Shown: in pieces, positions 18,357 through 30,599 of the stretch
Layout: each line of letters begins with the position of its first letter
How positions within the stretch are numbered: position 1 is the stretch's first letter
Source of the DNA: Listeria ilorinensis
GTDB lineage: Bacteria > Bacillota > Bacilli > Lactobacillales > Listeriaceae
Assembly: GCF_913566895.1 (NCBI RefSeq)
Contig: NZ_CAJYCN010000003.1
Coordinates: 124,001-188,000, forward strand
Reading direction: 5' to 3'
Length of the DNA stretch: 64,000 bases
Notes under the pieces: model-generated
Told to the model about the DNA's origin: nothing
Seen by the model: the letters and a program-made list of their open reading frames with translations, nothing else
Database searches by the model: none
Made by a program: the position numbers and the translations under genes

Positions 18357-18890
18357 CTAGTCTAAATGTTGATAGGTTTTCAAAAGTGCCCGAAAAGTCT
18401 CTTCATCCCGATTGTCAAGCGCTTCATCAATCGCTTCCAACAGTTTAGCTCTTGAAAAATCAGCCAGTGATTGATTTAAAAATTTTACTGCTAATTGCTG
18501 TTCCTTTTTATCTAATTTCACTTCCAAATAAGGGTTCTCATCCCGAACCAGTGCATATTCAGGCGAGCTCAGTGCCCCCTCAAAGTGTAACTTAATAAAT
18601 AATTCTTCGTCCCAGTTGAGACGGATATCATGAAAAGCTTTTTCTGGGTCGCTTGTTGTGACATCCCCCTTTGAAAAGCGGAATGGTTCATTCTCTACAC
18701 CTTGTGCAGATAAGACCAGCCCTCTTGGAACACCTTCAAGATCATCGACGAAGTGAACGTATTCCATAATTTGATCATGCCCAGCAATATAGTTAAGAAC
18801 CCACATTGCTTCGCGCATTTTCATCTGATGTGTACTTATCAGCCAGCGAATAAACTCTTTTTTCTCATCAACTGAAATGGATGCTTTCAT
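18357..18890 (-). CDS. YpiB-family protein (UPF0302)
   Basis: 177 residues, soluble and acidic, beginning [17 protein letters not shown] with the family's [10 protein letters not shown] and [10 protein letters not shown] segments; a short C-terminal region resembles the IDEAL motif of YpiB and ComK partner proteins. I chose ATG 18890 with AAAGGGG over the upstream TTG. It lies 28 bases after the TPR gene, as ypiA-ypiB in B. subtilis. The B. subtilis counterpart has been linked to regulation of respiratory qcr genes and of LPS-type assembly proteins, but no firm role applies here. Confidence 0.85.
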   Translation of the reverse strand: MKASISVDEKKEFIRWLISTHQMKMREAMWVLNYIAGHDQIMEYVHFVDDLEGVPRGLVLSAQGVENEPFRFSKGDVTTSDPEKAFHDIRLNWDEELFIKLHFEGALSSPEYALVRDENPYLEVKLDKKEQQLAVKFLNQSLADFSRAKLLEAIDEALDNRDEETFRALLKTYQHLD

Positions 18891-18918
18891 CTTCTTCGCC
18901 CCTTTCAAAAAATAACGG

Positions 18919-20178
18919 CTATTCTCCCGCTAGAAGGTCTAAAATCTCCTCGTCTTGCGGTTCAAATTGCAGATATTTGGTTAAAATTTCCGTGGCTTTG
19001 CCTATTTCCCCTTCTTCTCGGAGGAATAACCCATAGTCGCGTAAAAAATCCGGCTGATTGATGAAGGAAGGATAGGCACGTTCATAATTTGCTTTTGCTT
19101 TATTATATTGTTCTGTTTCTTGATATGCAACACTTAAGTCCCAGAAGATTTGCGGCTCCGTGATTTGCTCTTCACCAAGTGTTTCCGAAAGTTCGATCAC
19201 GCCTTCATAATCACCGTCTAGGATCAACCGCTTGTCAAGTGCCAAAATTGCTTCGATATACTCCTCATCCAAAACAATCGCCTGCCGGTAGTGCGCTTCC
19301 GCTTGCTGATTTTTCCCCATCGACTCGGCTAATTTGCCAGCTTCTAAATATAATTCTTTATTGAATTCATCTTGTTTGAGTCCTTCTTCAAAGATAGCCA
19401 GTGCCTCTTCCATCTGACCATTTTCCTGGTAACTCTTCGCCAAATAAGGATAGAGTGTCGTATAGGCTGGATCATGCTCTTTGAGATGTTCAAATGCATG
19501 AATGGCACGTGAGTACTCTTTTGCCTGAAAAGCCGTCAGCCCGTATCCGAACAGCGTATCCATCGACTCATTTTCCTCAATCGCCTTTTCATAATAAAGA
19601 AGGGCATCTTCAAAAGCACCACTCGCACTCAGTGCTTCTGCAATCCGCTCATACAGGGAAACCGTCCCACCAAGCGTGACAAGCATCCCTTGATCTACTG
19701 CACTCCGGTAACTGGCAACCGCTGAAGCAAAGCGCCCTTGAGATAAATAATATTCTCCCAGCGCAAAGTCAATGATCGCTTCATCTGGTGCCAGTTCTTT
19801 TGCCAGCAGCAATTTTTGTTCCGTCACCTCAAATAAGCCTTGCATCTGATAAAGATCTGCCAAAACCAGCAGACTCTCTAAATATGCTTCATCATCTGGA
19901 TTCACAAGTTCCAAATAACGCTGTGCATCATCAATCTCATCTTTTTCCAGACTGACTTCTGCTGCTCGTACCAACAGTTCGCCTTCATCCTTATATTTAG
20001 CCAAAAGAAGCTCATATAAATCCTGTGCTTCATCCAGGAATCCTAAACTAAACAATTGCTCCGCAAGAAAAAATTGTTCCTCATCACTACCTTCTTGCAA
20101 AGCCCGTTCAAAATACATGCGGGCTGCTTTCATATCCTCATGTTCGAGCGCATGAAGCATATTTTCTGCAAATTCCAT
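18919..20178 (-). CDS. Tetratricopeptide-repeat protein (YpiA-like)
   Basis: About 419 residues made almost entirely of TPR helix pairs (roughly ten repeats, for example [19 protein letters not shown]-like and [14 protein letters not shown] segments), strongly acidic, with no signal or membrane segment. A cytoplasmic scaffold for protein-protein contacts is the likely role; the partner is unknown. ATG 20178 after an AGGGAAGG site is preferred to the upstream TTG at 20199. First gene of the ypiA-ypiB-ypjA run, next to the aro cluster as in Bacillus. Confidence 0.85.
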   Translation of the reverse strand: MEFAENMLHALEHEDMKAARMYFERALQEGSDEEQFFLAEQLFSLGFLDEAQDLYELLLAKYKDEGELLVRAAEVSLEKDEIDDAQRYLELVNPDDEAYLESLLVLADLYQMQGLFEVTEQKLLLAKELAPDEAIIDFALGEYYLSQGRFASAVASYRSAVDQGMLVTLGGTVSLYERIAEALSASGAFEDALLYYEKAIEENESMDTLFGYGLTAFQAKEYSRAIHAFEHLKEHDPAYTTLYPYLAKSYQENGQMEEALAIFEEGLKQDEFNKELYLEAGKLAESMGKNQQAEAHYRQAIVLDEEYIEAILALDKRLILDGDYEGVIELSETLGEEQITEPQIFWDLSVAYQETEQYNKAKANYERAYPSFINQPDFLRDYGLFLREEGEIGKATEILTKYLQFEPQDEEILDLLAGE

Positions 20179-20257
20179 TTGACCTTCCCTCTCCTTCAAA
20201 AAATCGTATCTTTTATTATACCATCAATCTAGGCGACGCGAAAGATTGCTGTTTGAA

Positions 20258-20300
20258 ACAAAAAAGCCAAAAATCAGTCATTCACAAACTGATTTTTGGC
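20258..20300 (-). terminator. Terminator after aroA
   Basis: A 13-bp perfect stem (GCCAAAAATCAGT with ACTGATTTTTGGC) followed on the minus strand by a T run closes the aromatic cluster. Confidence 0.88.
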
Positions 20301-20312
20301 CTATTATCACTG

Positions 20313-21599
<1,287 letters not shown>

Positions 21600-21611
21600 C
21601 TACTCAAGCTC

Positions 21612-22712
21612 CTATTCATAACGGCTCGTGTAACTGCTGTACTTCGCAATGCACGCTTTTGCCCTTTTTCGATCTTCCTCGTTTTGAAATGTGATTTGCA
21701 AAATGCCAAAGATGTCTTCACGCGTTTCAAGAATACGTATATTAATCAAACTGATCGCTTCTTTTGCTAAATAACCGGTAATCTCTGAAATGACCCCTGG
21801 ATAATCCGGCACATCGACAAACAAGTCATAAAAGGCTGGAATCGCCCCACGATGAACCGGCAGCGAATCCCGAAACTCTTTCGCTTCATCAAAAAAACGA
21901 TAGATCGCTTCCTGATCACCTTCACGAATCATTTGGGCAGTCTCCTCCATGCCATTTTGCCAATCAGCCAGCTGCTTTAAAAGAAATTCCCGGTTACTCA
22001 GCGAAATATCCGTCCACATCCGCGGATCCGATGAAGCAATTCGTGTGATATCACGAAACCCACCAGCCGCTAGTCGAAAAGCCTGTGGATACTGCTCCAC
22101 AAAATCGCTTGTCTGATTGACCAACTGTGCTGCTACAATATGCGGTAAATGACTCAACATCCCTGTGATTGCATCGTGCTCATGTGGCGAAAGCACCAAA
22201 AATTTTGCTCGCGTCCCGCTCAACCAAGCCTGCAGTTCACCTGTACGCTGTCGTGCTTTTTCCGTCATCGGTGTGAGCATATAGTAAGCATTTTCAAAGA
22301 GAATCTGCTTCGCTGCCTGAACGCCGCTTTTATGTGACCCAGCCATCGGATGCCCGCCGATAAAAGTGAACCCTGCATGAAGCAGAGCTGAGGCTGACTC
22401 CATCACCGTCTCCTTCGTACTGCCCGTATCCGTAATCAGCACATCCGGTTTTAATTTTATTTTAGGTAAATATTGTAAAAGTTCTTCTGTTTCTTTTACC
22501 GGGCAACAAAAAATGATCAAATCAGCCCGGGGCGCATCTAACAAGACACTTTCACCAATCTCATCGATTATACCAAGGGCCAGCCCCTCTTCCAGTGAAC
22601 GATAAGAAACATCCACCGCTATGATATGCGCTTCCGAGTGAGCTGCCTTAATGGATAATGCCAATGAACCGCCAATCAGTCCCAGCCCGACGATTAAAAC
22701 ATTCCCCTTCAT
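21612..22712 (-). CDS. tyrA: Prephenate dehydrogenase with ACT domain
   Basis: Makes 4-hydroxyphenylpyruvate, the tyrosine precursor, with NAD. Rossmann motif GLGLIGGS (residues 9-16), GGHPMAGSHKSGV with the catalytic His, and LSHLPHIVAAQLV; a C-terminal ACT domain (FVDVPDYPGVISEITGYL) from about residue 295 probably binds tyrosine for feedback. 366 residues, usual length for Bacillales. AAAGGAGG precedes the ATG, and hisC ends 13 bases upstream. Confidence 0.95.
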   Translation of the reverse strand: MKGNVLIVGLGLIGGSLALSIKAAHSEAHIIAVDVSYRSLEEGLALGIIDEIGESVLLDAPRADLIIFCCPVKETEELLQYLPKIKLKPDVLITDTGSTKETVMESASALLHAGFTFIGGHPMAGSHKSGVQAAKQILFENAYYMLTPMTEKARQRTGELQAWLSGTRAKFLVLSPHEHDAITGMLSHLPHIVAAQLVNQTSDFVEQYPQAFRLAAGGFRDITRIASSDPRMWTDISLSNREFLLKQLADWQNGMEETAQMIREGDQEAIYRFFDEAKEFRDSLPVHRGAIPAFYDLFVDVPDYPGVISEITGYLAKEAISLINIRILETREDIFGILQITFQNEEDRKRAKACIAKYSSYTSRYE

Positions 22713-22725
22713 GTTTATCCTCCTT

Positions 22726-23817
22726 TTACGCTTGGACCAGTAACTCTTCTAAAAGCCCGATGACCGCCTTGTTGGCAGCCTCCTCCCCGATCGTAATCCG
22801 GATTGCTGTAGGAAACCCAAGAGCTGCACCAGAACGCGTGATAAAACCATTTTTCTCCAAGTAGTGGAAAATTTCATCCGCCGGTATTCCTAAATCGAGC
22901 AACACAAAGTTCCCCTGCGTCGGATAAAGTGTAACTCCCGGATATTTCGCACTGAATGCCTCGTATAGCGCAACGCCTTGCCGATTCGACTGACGGCATC
23001 TCTCAACAAATGCCTGATCAAGTAGGGCTGTCTGCGCAAGCTTTTGCCCGATAGATGTTGTATTAAAAGGTGGTCGAACGATGTTCAGTTGATGAATGAT
23101 CGCAGCATCCGCAATTCCCACGCCAACACGCGCACTCGCCAGCCCATAAATTTTGCTAAATGTCCGTGTAATGATCAGATTCGGATATGTTTTGATCCAA
23201 CTTTCATGTTTCTCAGGAACCGGATCGACATATTCGATATAGGCTTCATCTAGAACTACCAACACATCCTGCGGCACTTTTTTTAGAAAAGCTTCAATTT
23301 CTGCTAATGGCAGATAGTTTCCTGTCGGATTATTTGGATTACAAAGCCAAACAATCGCCGTCTTTTCATCAATTGCCTGAAGCATACCAGCTAGATCATG
23401 ATGACCATCTGGTAATAGCGGAATCTCTCTTACTTCTGCCCCTTCGATCAGTGCATTTTGACGATATTGGACAAAAGTCGGCGCCGCCATGACTGTATTG
23501 GTACCATGACCAAGCAGCACACGTGTGAGCAGTTCAATCAATTCATCCACACCTGCTGTAAAAATCAATTCCTCTTCCTCAACCTGATAAAATTGGGCCA
23601 CCGTTTGACGCAATTCGCTCGCCCAGCCATCTGGGTAGATTTCCGTTCTCATACGAAGCGCCTGTTGCAGTTCTTGCACTTTTTCCGAAACCCCTAGTGG
23701 ATTTTCATTAGAGGAAAGTTTCGTGATACTTGTTAAACCTAGCTCTGCCATTACTTCTTCCTCACGCTTGCCCGGCTTATAAGAGGCAAGACCTGTTAAT
23801 GATTCTTTCCATTTCAT
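22726..23817 (-). CDS. hisC: Histidinol-phosphate/aromatic aminotransferase
   Basis: PLP-dependent class II aminotransferase, 363 residues. The Schiff-base lysine lies in [16 protein letters not shown], with SSNENPLG at the N-terminus and [11 protein letters not shown] holding the PLP-ring Asn and [10 protein letters not shown] the Asp. In Bacillus the HisC next to tyrA serves both histidine and phenylalanine/tyrosine transamination; the position here between aroH and tyrA suggests the same. Its ATG overlaps the aroH stop (ATGA). Confidence 0.94.
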   Translation of the reverse strand: MKWKESLTGLASYKPGKREEEVMAELGLTSITKLSSNENPLGVSEKVQELQQALRMRTEIYPDGWASELRQTVAQFYQVEEEELIFTAGVDELIELLTRVLLGHGTNTVMAAPTFVQYRQNALIEGAEVREIPLLPDGHHDLAGMLQAIDEKTAIVWLCNPNNPTGNYLPLAEIEAFLKKVPQDVLVVLDEAYIEYVDPVPEKHESWIKTYPNLIITRTFSKIYGLASARVGVGIADAAIIHQLNIVRPPFNTTSIGQKLAQTALLDQAFVERCRQSNRQGVALYEAFSAKYPGVTLYPTQGNFVLLDLGIPADEIFHYLEKNGFITRSGAALGFPTAIRITIGEEAANKAVIGLLEELLVQA

Positions 23818-24188
23818 GACAATTCCTCCTTTTTCACCAAGTCGGGTCGCAATTGGACCGCTTCTCGCAGATAAATATGTTCGACTTCTTCCAGACTTTT
23901 TTCAATATTAACGTGGCACATCATACGAATACATTTCTCCGGCGCACCTGGAACAGGTATTTCCTGCATTCCCATCACAGGTACTCGTTCAAACCCAGGC
24001 GTTTCTCGAACTGCTCGAGCTGGAAAGGCCGCTGAAATATCTTCTGTCACGGTAATAATGACTGAAACAAAATCTTCTGGCGTCAGATCATTTTGCGATA
24101 CGATTTTGGCAAAAAGTTCACTTGTCGCCTGATAGATTTGTCCCGCCTTGTTTTCTTCAATAGTTGTTGCACCGCGTATCGCACGCAT
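23814..24188 (-). CDS. aroH: Monofunctional chorismate mutase (AroH type)
   Basis: Rearranges chorismate to prephenate. A 124-residue single-domain AroH trimer-type enzyme: [10 protein letters not shown] at the N-terminus, then [22 protein letters not shown] (active-site Arg) and CIRMMCHVN, ending [12 protein letters not shown]-like. I prefer ATG 24188 over GTG 24197 because GGAG is ten bases before it and only one base before the GTG, and B. subtilis AroH starts at the same point. It carries no regulatory domain. Confidence 0.94.
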   Translation of the reverse strand: MRAIRGATTIEENKAGQIYQATSELFAKIVSQNDLTPEDFVSVIITVTEDISAAFPARAVRETPGFERVPVMGMQEIPVPGAPEKCIRMMCHVNIEKSLEEVEHIYLREAVQLRPDLVKKEELS

Positions 24189-24193
24189 TTTTC

Positions 24194-25285
24194 TCACGCT
24201 CCTTCATGTTTCATTTTTTGAAAAATATGTTCGAGAGTTTCTTCACTTGCAGGAACGATTGCCAAATCACCAATCTCCTGCAAAAGAACCATTTTCACTT
24301 CCCGATATGTTGTTTTTTTATCGTGTAACATATTTTGATAAAGATTTTCAAAAGTTACATCTTTTGGTAAAAACGTTGTGTAGCCAAGCGCTGTCAGCCA
24401 CGCTTCAAAATTCGCCAAATCAAACGACAGGTCAAATTGTTCCTGACTCATCCGAAGCGCAAATAACATGCCGAAAATAATCGCCTCTCCATGCAGCCAT
24501 CTTTTAAAGCCTCCATAAGCTTCAAGGGCATGACCAAAAGTATGACCAAAATTCAAATACGCACGCACACCCTGCTCCGTTTCATCCTGTGCAACAATCT
24601 GCGCCTTCACATCAATTCCCTGTGCCAAATAGGGTGTCAGATCATTTTTATAAAAGTCTTCTGGCTTTTGGTAACTCGCCATTAATGTATCTAGCAATCG
24701 ACGCTCTGAAATAAGGGCATGTTTGACTAACTCTGCAAACCCAGACCGCATTTCCCGTTCAGGCAAAGTCACAAGAAGATGTGTATCATAAAAAACCGCT
24801 TCCGGCTGATAAAATTGGCCGATCAGATTTTTACCCAGTGGATGATTAATCGCTACTTTTCCGCCAACAGCACTATCATGCGCCAAAACGGTTGTTGGAA
24901 ACTGATAAAAAGGAATCCCCCTCATATAAGTTGCTGCCACAAAACCGCCTAAGTCCCCAATTACACCTCCACCAAAAGCAAGTAGGACAGACTTCCGATC
25001 CAGTCCGCTTTCAATTGCCCGTGTCATCACGTCTTCATAGACAGTAAAGCTTTTTGCCTCTTCTCCGTTCGGTGTGATATAGTAGATCACTTCATTCAGC
25101 GGAGCAAGCAGTGCATCTAATTTTTCCTTATGTAAGGCTGCCACATGCTGATCCGTTACCACAAATACTTTCGAATAGGAAGAAAGGGCAGAAAGTAAGT
25201 TCTGCCCAGCTTCCTGCCATATATTTTGCCCAATATAGACTGGATACGTTTTACTGGCAGTATGAATCCACTTTTCTTCGCCCAT
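24194..25285 (-). CDS. aroB: 3-dehydroquinate synthase
   Basis: Second shikimate step: cyclises DAHP with a bound NAD and zinc. From ATG 25285 it has 363 residues; the longer in-frame start at 25390 would overlap aroC and adds a Cys/Arg-rich stretch unlike the family, so it is rejected, and AAGGAG precedes 25285. Motifs: GGGVIGDLGGFVAATYMRG (NAD site), PTTVLAHDSAVGGK, HALISERR, NFGHTFGHALE (zinc His) and HGEAIIFGM (zinc His). It follows aroC by two bases. Confidence 0.96.
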   Translation of the reverse strand: MGEEKWIHTASKTYPVYIGQNIWQEAGQNLLSALSSYSKVFVVTDQHVAALHKEKLDALLAPLNEVIYYITPNGEEAKSFTVYEDVMTRAIESGLDRKSVLLAFGGGVIGDLGGFVAATYMRGIPFYQFPTTVLAHDSAVGGKVAINHPLGKNLIGQFYQPEAVFYDTHLLVTLPEREMRSGFAELVKHALISERRLLDTLMASYQKPEDFYKNDLTPYLAQGIDVKAQIVAQDETEQGVRAYLNFGHTFGHALEAYGGFKRWLHGEAIIFGMLFALRMSQEQFDLSFDLANFEAWLTALGYTTFLPKDVTFENLYQNMLHDKKTTYREVKMVLLQEIGDLAIVPASEETLEHIFQKMKHEGA

Positions 25286-25287
25286 TC

Positions 25288-26454
25288 TTAAAACTCCTTC
25301 GCAAGCGCCCGGTGCTCTTCTACATGCTTTTTCAGCACATCGAAACGGTCTCCGTCGAATTTTTCCAAAACAGCCACAGCTACTTCCCATGCCACAACCG
25401 CTTCTGCCACAACACTGGCTGCTGGAACCGCACAGCTATCTGACCGTTCGACACTGGCATTAAACGGCTCCTTAGAATCAATATCCACACTTTGAAGCGG
25501 TTTATAAAGCGTCGGAATCGGCTTCATCACACCTTTGACAACGATTGGCATCCCATTTGTCATACCACCTTCAAAACCACCCAAATGGTTTGTCCGTCTC
25601 GTATAGCCATCTTCTTCCGACCAAAGAATCTCATCCATCACTTCACTGCCTGGTTTACGAGCTGCCTCAAAACCAACGCCGAATTCCGCCCCCTTGAATG
25701 CATTGATACTCAAAATCGCACGGGCAATCTTCGCATCCAGTTTCTTATCCCACTGTACATAGCTGCCAAGACCAGCCGGAACACCGCCCACCACGACTTC
25801 TACAACGCCACCGATCGTGTCGCCATTTTTCTTCGCTTCATCGATTTTCTGTATCATTTCCTGTGCAGCTTCCTCATCTAGACACCGAACCGGCGATGCT
25901 TCCGAAACATCTTGAATCTCTTTTATTGCATAGTCACGCGATATAACAGCTTTCGTGCCTCCGATTTCAAGCACATGGCCGGCTACTTCAATCCCTAATT
26001 CATGAAGCAGTTTTTTTGCAATGGCCCCAGCTGCTACACGTACAGTCGTTTCACGCGCACTGGAACGTTCCAATACATTTCGCATATCGCGATGTCCGTA
26101 CTTGATGCCACCCACAAGATCTGCATGACCTGGACGAGGTCTAGCCACCTTCCGCGACTGTTCATTTTTTTCCGGGACTGGCTCAACACTCATCACTGTT
26201 TCCCAATGCTTCCAGTCCTTATTTTCTACAAAAAGTGCCACTGGCGAGCCTAGTGTTTTCCCATGTCTGATTCCTGCTGTGATCTCCGCCCGGTCTTTTT
26301 CAATTCGCATTCTTGCTCCGCGACCATGACCACCTTGACGTCTTGTTAATTCTTTATTAATATCCTCTGCAAGTAAAGGCATTCCTGCCGGTAGACCTTC
26401 AATGATCGTTGTCAGACCCGGTCCATGCGATTCCCCAGCTGTCAAGTATCTCAT
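25288..26454 (-). CDS. aroC: Chorismate synthase
   Basis: Last common step: removes phosphate from EPSP to give chorismate, needing reduced FMN. 388 residues with the signatures GESHGPGL (residues 8-15), [48 protein letters not shown], and near the end [18 protein letters not shown]. First gene of the aro run, so it and the downstream aroB, aroH, hisC, tyrA, aroA are probably co-transcribed. The FMN it needs is imported by RibU elsewhere in this window. Confidence 0.96.
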   Translation of the reverse strand: MRYLTAGESHGPGLTTIIEGLPAGMPLLAEDINKELTRRQGGHGRGARMRIEKDRAEITAGIRHGKTLGSPVALFVENKDWKHWETVMSVEPVPEKNEQSRKVARPRPGHADLVGGIKYGHRDMRNVLERSSARETTVRVAAGAIAKKLLHELGIEVAGHVLEIGGTKAVISRDYAIKEIQDVSEASPVRCLDEEAAQEMIQKIDEAKKNGDTIGGVVEVVVGGVPAGLGSYVQWDKKLDAKIARAILSINAFKGAEFGVGFEAARKPGSEVMDEILWSEEDGYTRRTNHLGGFEGGMTNGMPIVVKGVMKPIPTLYKPLQSVDIDSKEPFNASVERSDSCAVPAASVVAEAVVAWEVAVAVLEKFDGDRFDVLKKHVEEHRALAKEF

Positions 26455-26523
26455 TTAACAACTCTCCCTTATTGGCTCGATTTTGGCACTAAATATTTTA
26501 GCGCTTTAAAGTATATTTGTAAT

Positions 26524-26552
26524 ATCTTAACATACGACGAAAAAGAACACAA
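26524..26552 (-). promoter_or_regulatory. Possible promoter of the aro operon
   Basis: Minus strand TTGTGT (26547-26552), 17-base spacer, TAAGAT (26524-26529), 70 bases before aroC. Moderate match only. Confidence 0.4.
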
Positions 26553-26611
26553 CCATTTCTTTTTATTCTCCTATCATATCAAAAAATTATGTAAATTGGC
26601 AAAATGATTCT

Positions 26612-26644
26612 AAAAAAAGAAACTGCCTCCAGTTGGAAACAGTT
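26612..26644 (-). terminator. Terminator after ndk
   Basis: A ten-bp stem with two G-T pairs (26621-26630 with 26635-26644) and an AACT loop, then TCTTTTTTT on the minus strand. It overlaps the ndk stop codon and separates the hep/men/ndk unit from the aro unit. Confidence 0.78.
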
Positions 26645-27086
26645 AAAAATAAAGCGATAAGGACTTTTCATAATCACAAATTTCTTCCGGTCGAAAGAAA
26701 AGTGCGATTTCTCGTTCTGCAGATGCTGCGCTGTCCGAACCATGAATAACATTGCGGTTTGTCTTCATCGCAAAATCAGCCCGAATCGTTCCAGCCATAG
26801 CTTCAAGCGGATTTGTTTTTCCCATCATCAGCCGTGCCGCCTCGATGACCTCTTCACCTTCCCAAACCATGGCAAACACTGGCTTGGATGTAATAAATTG
26901 AAGCAAATCCGGAAAAAAGGGTTTATTGATATGTTCTGCGTAATGCTTGCGTGCCAATTCCTCTGATATGTACATCAATTTTGCACCAACCAACTTAAAG
27001 CCTTTCTGCTCGAAACGCGTCATAATCTGGCCGATCAGTCCACGGTCGACACCATCCGGTTTCACCATCAAATAAGTTCTTTCCAT
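26643..27086 (-). CDS. ndk: Nucleoside diphosphate kinase
   Basis: Transfers the gamma phosphate between nucleoside triphosphates and diphosphates. 147 residues; [13 protein letters not shown] at the N-terminus and the phosphohistidine motif [16 protein letters not shown] are intact. ATG 27086 follows AAGGGAG; the longer reading from 27119 overlaps hepT. Its place after hepT is as in Bacillus. Confidence 0.96.
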   Translation of the reverse strand: MERTYLMVKPDGVDRGLIGQIMTRFEQKGFKLVGAKLMYISEELARKHYAEHINKPFFPDLLQFITSKPVFAMVWEGEEVIEAARLMMGKTNPLEAMAGTIRADFAMKTNRNVIHGSDSAASAEREIALFFRPEEICDYEKSLSLYF

Positions 27087-27099
27087 TTTTTTCACTCCC

Positions 27100-28068
27100 T
27101 TAATAATCACGTTGATCAAGCATTTTTACAATCTGCCGGAGCGGTTTCAATTCTTTTGACTGCTGAAAATCATGTAAAAGCTGATTGGCCTTATGTAGAT
27201 ATAAACTCGCTACTTTTTCAGCTTGCTCCACAGCTCCACTTTTCTTAATTGCCAGTACTACAGCATCCAGCTCAGCAGGTTCTGTTTCACTGGTAATTCG
27301 TTTAATCCGTCTCCTAAGAAGAGGGTCCTCCATTGCGAAAAAGACAGGCAGCGTCATATTTCCCTGACGCAGATCCTCGCCAAGCGGCTTTCCTACTTCT
27401 TTTTCAGATCCATTAAAATCAAGCACATCATCCGTAATTTGAAAACCCATCCCGACATAATAACCAAAGCGGTAAAGTTTATCATCAAGCTGATCCGGAA
27501 GCTTGCCTATCAAACCGCCAAGACCACAACTGGCCGCCAGCAACAATGCTGTTTTCCGCTTGATCCGACGCAAATAACTGCGCACATTTTGGTCAAAATT
27601 AAACTTGTCCCGCATTTGCTCAATTTCACCTGTCGCTAGTTCGACAGTCACTTTAGAAAGCATTAGATGAGCTTTATCACTGGGAATTTTTGTCATGTAT
27701 TCAAGCGATTTAGCAAAAAGGTAGTCTCCTGTATACATCGCGATATGATTGCCCCAGACTGCTTTGATCGTCGGTCGACCACGCCGCAGTTCCGCATCGT
27801 CTACAACATCATCATGTACGATCGACGCCATGTGGATCAGCTCAATTGCTACAGCAGCATTCTTGACTTGTTCAGGATCCGCTTCTTTAGACAGCCGTGC
27901 CGACAAACAGACAAGCATTGGGCGAATCCGTTTCCCACCAGCTTCCAGTAGATGCAGGGCTGCACGTGAAGTCGTCTCTGCCTCAGCATGACTGACCGCC
28001 ACCTTCAATTCCGCTTCAATCGCCTCAATCTCCTTTTGCACATTCGCCATTAGAAAATTAAACTTCAT
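27100..28068 (-). CDS. hepT: Heptaprenyl diphosphate synthase, component II
   Basis: Catalytic subunit of a two-part enzyme that makes the C35 side chain of menaquinone-7. 322 residues with both aspartate-rich motifs, DDVVD (86-90, first) and ITDDVLDF (second), plus GGKRIRP and the KRKTALL segment. It needs the HepS partner, encoded two genes upstream. The start overlaps the menG stop by four bases. Confidence 0.94.
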   Translation of the reverse strand: MKFNFLMANVQKEIEAIEAELKVAVSHAEAETTSRAALHLLEAGGKRIRPMLVCLSARLSKEADPEQVKNAAVAIELIHMASIVHDDVVDDAELRRGRPTIKAVWGNHIAMYTGDYLFAKSLEYMTKIPSDKAHLMLSKVTVELATGEIEQMRDKFNFDQNVRSYLRRIKRKTALLLAASCGLGGLIGKLPDQLDDKLYRFGYYVGMGFQITDDVLDFNGSEKEVGKPLGEDLRQGNMTLPVFFAMEDPLLRRRIKRITSETEPAELDAVVLAIKKSGAVEQAEKVASLYLHKANQLLHDFQQSKELKPLRQIVKMLDQRDY

Positions 28069-28793
28069 TTGTCCTCACCATCAAGTTCCTTCTTTTTTAC
28101 GCCAAAATGTGTCGCACTAGCCCCGCCGCTATGAGAAACATAGCGCACATAGGAAAATCCTGCTTCATAAAAAAGATCCGACAAGACGCCCATGCCAGGA
28201 AAATCACGTGTCGACTCTTGCAGCCAATTGTATTCCTCATAACTTTTTGCCATCCATTTGCCTAAAAACGGCATGATATGACGAAAATAACTGTTGAAAA
28301 GTTGTCGCCATCCAGGAATATTAGGTTGGCTGGTATCTAAACAAACCGCAAGACCACCCGGCTTCAAAACACGTCGCATTTCTTTTAATACCGTCAAATA
28401 GTCAGGGACATTTCTTAAGCCAAAACCGATGGTAACATAATCAAATGTATGATCTGGAAAAGGTAGTGACATGGCATTTCCGTGAATAAGAGTGATATTC
28501 TCATGCCCACTTGCTTCCACCTTTTCACGCCCGATTTCAAGCATATTTTCACTAAAGTCTAGCCCCACAACTGTACCTTCTTCCCCCACATATTTGGCGG
28601 AAAGAATCGACCAGTCAGCCGTCCCACAGCAAACATCAAGCACTTTTGCTCCTCGCTCGATATGCATCAGTTCCATTGTCTGTTTGCGCCATAAAACATG
28701 TAATTTGAAACTGATCACACTATTCATCACATCGTAGCTAGGAGAAATTTTTTCAAAAACACGATGTACTTTTTCTTCTTTTGTTTCAGTCAT
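28065..28793 (-). CDS. menG: Demethylmenaquinone methyltransferase
   Basis: SAM-dependent methyltransferase of the UbiE/MenG family, 242 residues, making menaquinone from demethylmenaquinone. SAM site [13 protein letters not shown], then GLDFSENML, and the family signatures [12 protein letters not shown] and [13 protein letters not shown]. It lies between the two subunits of the prenyl synthase, so side chain and ring methylation are made from one transcript. No ubiquinone genes are seen. Confidence 0.94.
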   Translation of the reverse strand: MTETKEEKVHRVFEKISPSYDVMNSVISFKLHVLWRKQTMELMHIERGAKVLDVCCGTADWSILSAKYVGEEGTVVGLDFSENMLEIGREKVEASGHENITLIHGNAMSLPFPDHTFDYVTIGFGLRNVPDYLTVLKEMRRVLKPGGLAVCLDTSQPNIPGWRQLFNSYFRHIMPFLGKWMAKSYEEYNWLQESTRDFPGMGVLSDLFYEAGFSYVRYVSHSGGASATHFGVKKKELDGEDK

Positions 28794-28810
28794 GTTCCTA
28801 AAGGCCCCCT

Positions 28811-29578
28811 TTAACGTTTTAGCAGTTCCTGAATGCGCGCTTTTTGTCCGTCTGAAAGCCCTGTGACTTCTTCCTTAAGCCGCAAAATATCTTGACTCAA
28901 GTCAGCAATGATTTCAAACAGCCAATCATCGAAACCGGCACTCGTACTGTGTGCAAAATAACCATGTTCATAGGCGGGAAGCAACTTAGATATATGACCT
29001 GCCCGGCTATTTTTCTCCTCAAGAAGTAATTGTTTAAGTAGCAGCACCTTACTTGCGAGCTCGATAAAATTCTCTTCACATTCAAAATAACGCGCAAACT
29101 GCTCAAAAATAGCACTCGATGCTTGCCGAAGTGCTTCAAACAGCGCTTGATCAGTGGCTAAGTGGAGCTCCAATAGGTTCGTTTTTGCCGTATTAGTTTC
29201 CTGAACACCTTTTTGAAGTTTGGCCAAAAGAGCTGTCATGCCAAGTTCCGCCATTGTCCGGTAATAAAGAGCACTATAATAATCTCCAGCAAGAACCATC
29301 AGTTCACGATCTTGTCGAGCAAGCGGAAATGGATCATTTTTTTCGTCAATCATATCGTGTGTATCATGCGCCTGGATCACATAAAGAGTCGCACTGATCA
29401 CTCGGTAACGAACCGTCTCGCTAAGTCCAGAGCCGCGAACCGCTTCGTGCAACCAAAGCATTTGATCCTTATCTTTCGCCGGACCAGAAAATTGTTCTTG
29501 TAAAAATTGATTAGTGGTCTCCTCATGAACCAACTGCTCCACTTCCTTCAATTGCATGCGGCTCCTTTGATAAGTCAT
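28811..29578 (-). CDS. hepS: Heptaprenyl diphosphate synthase, component I
   Basis: 255 residues, alpha-helical, the non-catalytic partner of HepT; typical for Firmicute HepS is the [22 protein letters not shown]-like stretch (kept short here) and [11 protein letters not shown]. It helps position long products. Possible starts are ATG 29578 (AAAGGGG) and ATG 29557 (AAAGGAG); the first is kept. Gene order folE, hepS, menG, hepT, ndk is Bacillus-like, but without mtrB. Confidence 0.85.
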   Translation of the reverse strand: MTYQRSRMQLKEVEQLVHEETTNQFLQEQFSGPAKDKDQMLWLHEAVRGSGLSETVRYRVISATLYVIQAHDTHDMIDEKNDPFPLARQDRELMVLAGDYYSALYYRTMAELGMTALLAKLQKGVQETNTAKTNLLELHLATDQALFEALRQASSAIFEQFARYFECEENFIELASKVLLLKQLLLEEKNSRAGHISKLLPAYEHGYFAHSTSAGFDDWLFEIIADLSQDILRLKEEVTGLSDGQKARIQELLKR

Positions 29579-29651
29579 TTGAATTTCCCCTTTAATTCAT
29601 AAATTAATCCGTTCTACGTATCCTTTTAGACAAAGGATGAACACAAAGTAA

Positions 29652-29660
29652 ATTATACCA
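29652..29660 (-). promoter_or_regulatory. Extended -10 promoter before hepS
   Basis: Minus strand TGGTATAAT is an extended -10 box (TGnTATAAT), 74 bases before hepS; the -35 is weak. Confidence 0.55.
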
Positions 29661-29710
29661 TAAAAAGGCTACTAACCAGCAATCAGAGCGACTGCAGTTT
29701 TCTCTCATTA

Positions 29711-30280
29711 TCAGCCTTTGATCAGCGCCATAACCTCGCTCCTCAGTTTGTCGTCATTGCGGAAGGCTCCCCGAACAGCACTCGTCACTGTCATTGTCCC
29801 TGGTTTGTTCACGCCGCGAATTGTCATACACATATGTTCGGCTTCAAGAATGACCATCACACCAAGCGGTTTTAATTTTTCCATCATAATCTCAGCAACA
29901 GTTGTTGTGATTCTTTCTTGAAGCTGAGGTCGTTTACTAACATCATCGACAACCCGCGCCAACTTGCTCAGACCGGCTACGCGACCATTTTGCGGCAGAT
30001 AAGCAACATGCGCTACGCCAAAAAAAGGAACCAAGTGATGCTCGCACATCGAAGAAAAACGAATATCCTTTACAAGCACTAATTCCTCGTGCTGCTCTTC
30101 AAAAACGGTTTGAAAATGAATGCTCGGATCCTTTTTCAAACCCGCAAAAACTTCTTCATACATTCTTGCTACCCGATTTGGGGTATCCAGTAAACCCTCA
30201 CGATCCGGGTTTTCTCCCACTGCCTCCAGAATCATTCGTACCGCTTGCGCAATTTTTTCCTTATCTACTTGTTCAGTCAT
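29711..30280 (-). CDS. folE: GTP cyclohydrolase I
   Basis: First step of tetrahydrofolate synthesis: GTP to dihydroneopterin triphosphate. 189 residues; zinc ligands lie in [19 protein letters not shown] (Cys, His) and CMTIRG (Cys), and RPQLQERIT is the GTP-binding stretch. Decameric in the family. The upstream neighbours in L. monocytogenes (hup, gpsA, der) are not here; the two tRNA genes come instead. Confidence 0.95.
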   Translation of the reverse strand: MTEQVDKEKIAQAVRMILEAVGENPDREGLLDTPNRVARMYEEVFAGLKKDPSIHFQTVFEEQHEELVLVKDIRFSSMCEHHLVPFFGVAHVAYLPQNGRVAGLSKLARVVDDVSKRPQLQERITTTVAEIMMEKLKPLGVMVILEAEHMCMTIRGVNKPGTMTVTSAVRGAFRNDDKLRSEVMALIKG

Positions 30281-30479
30281 TTCCTTACCTCTCGTCCTCT
30301 AAATATTATCCATCTTATCTTAACATAGACCGCTTAACTGGTAAATCTTCTTCACTTGAAACAACAACGAGTTTTCATTACTTGTTTATTATTCACAAAT
30401 CCTAGCCCATCAAACAAACATTTCAACACCCGCTTGTCGAGTATAAATGAAAGTGATGAAGCCGCTCTTATTAACTGCT

Positions 30480-30512
30480 TAAAAAACAAAAAAGCCCAGC
30501 TATACTGGACTT
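30480..30512 (-). terminator. Terminator after tRNA-Asp
   Basis: AAGTCCAG with CTGGGCTT (one G-T pair) around a five-base loop, followed on the minus strand by a T-rich run. Confidence 0.7.
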
Positions 30513-30519
30513 TAAAAAG

Positions 30520-30592
30520 CGGTTCCGACGGGATTTGAACCCGCGATCTCCTGCGTGACAGGCAGGCATGTTAACCCCTACACCACGGAACC
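30520..30592 (-). tRNA. tRNA-Asp (GTC)
   Basis: 73 bases on the minus strand that fold as a full cloverleaf: acceptor GGTTCCG with CGGAACC, D-arm GTGTAGGGGTTAACAT, anticodon loop CTGTCAC giving anticodon GTC, T-arm with GGTTCAAATCC. The discriminator is G. The CCA end is not encoded (the next bases are CT), so it must be added by the cca product. Second of two tRNAs from one promoter, seven bases after tRNA-Glu. Confidence 0.93.
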
Positions 30593-30599
30593 TTATAAA

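Noticed and set aside
25286-25390. N-terminal extension of aroB
   Set aside because: Overlaps aroC and adds a Cys/Arg-rich segment unlike the family; an internal ATG has a good ribosome site.
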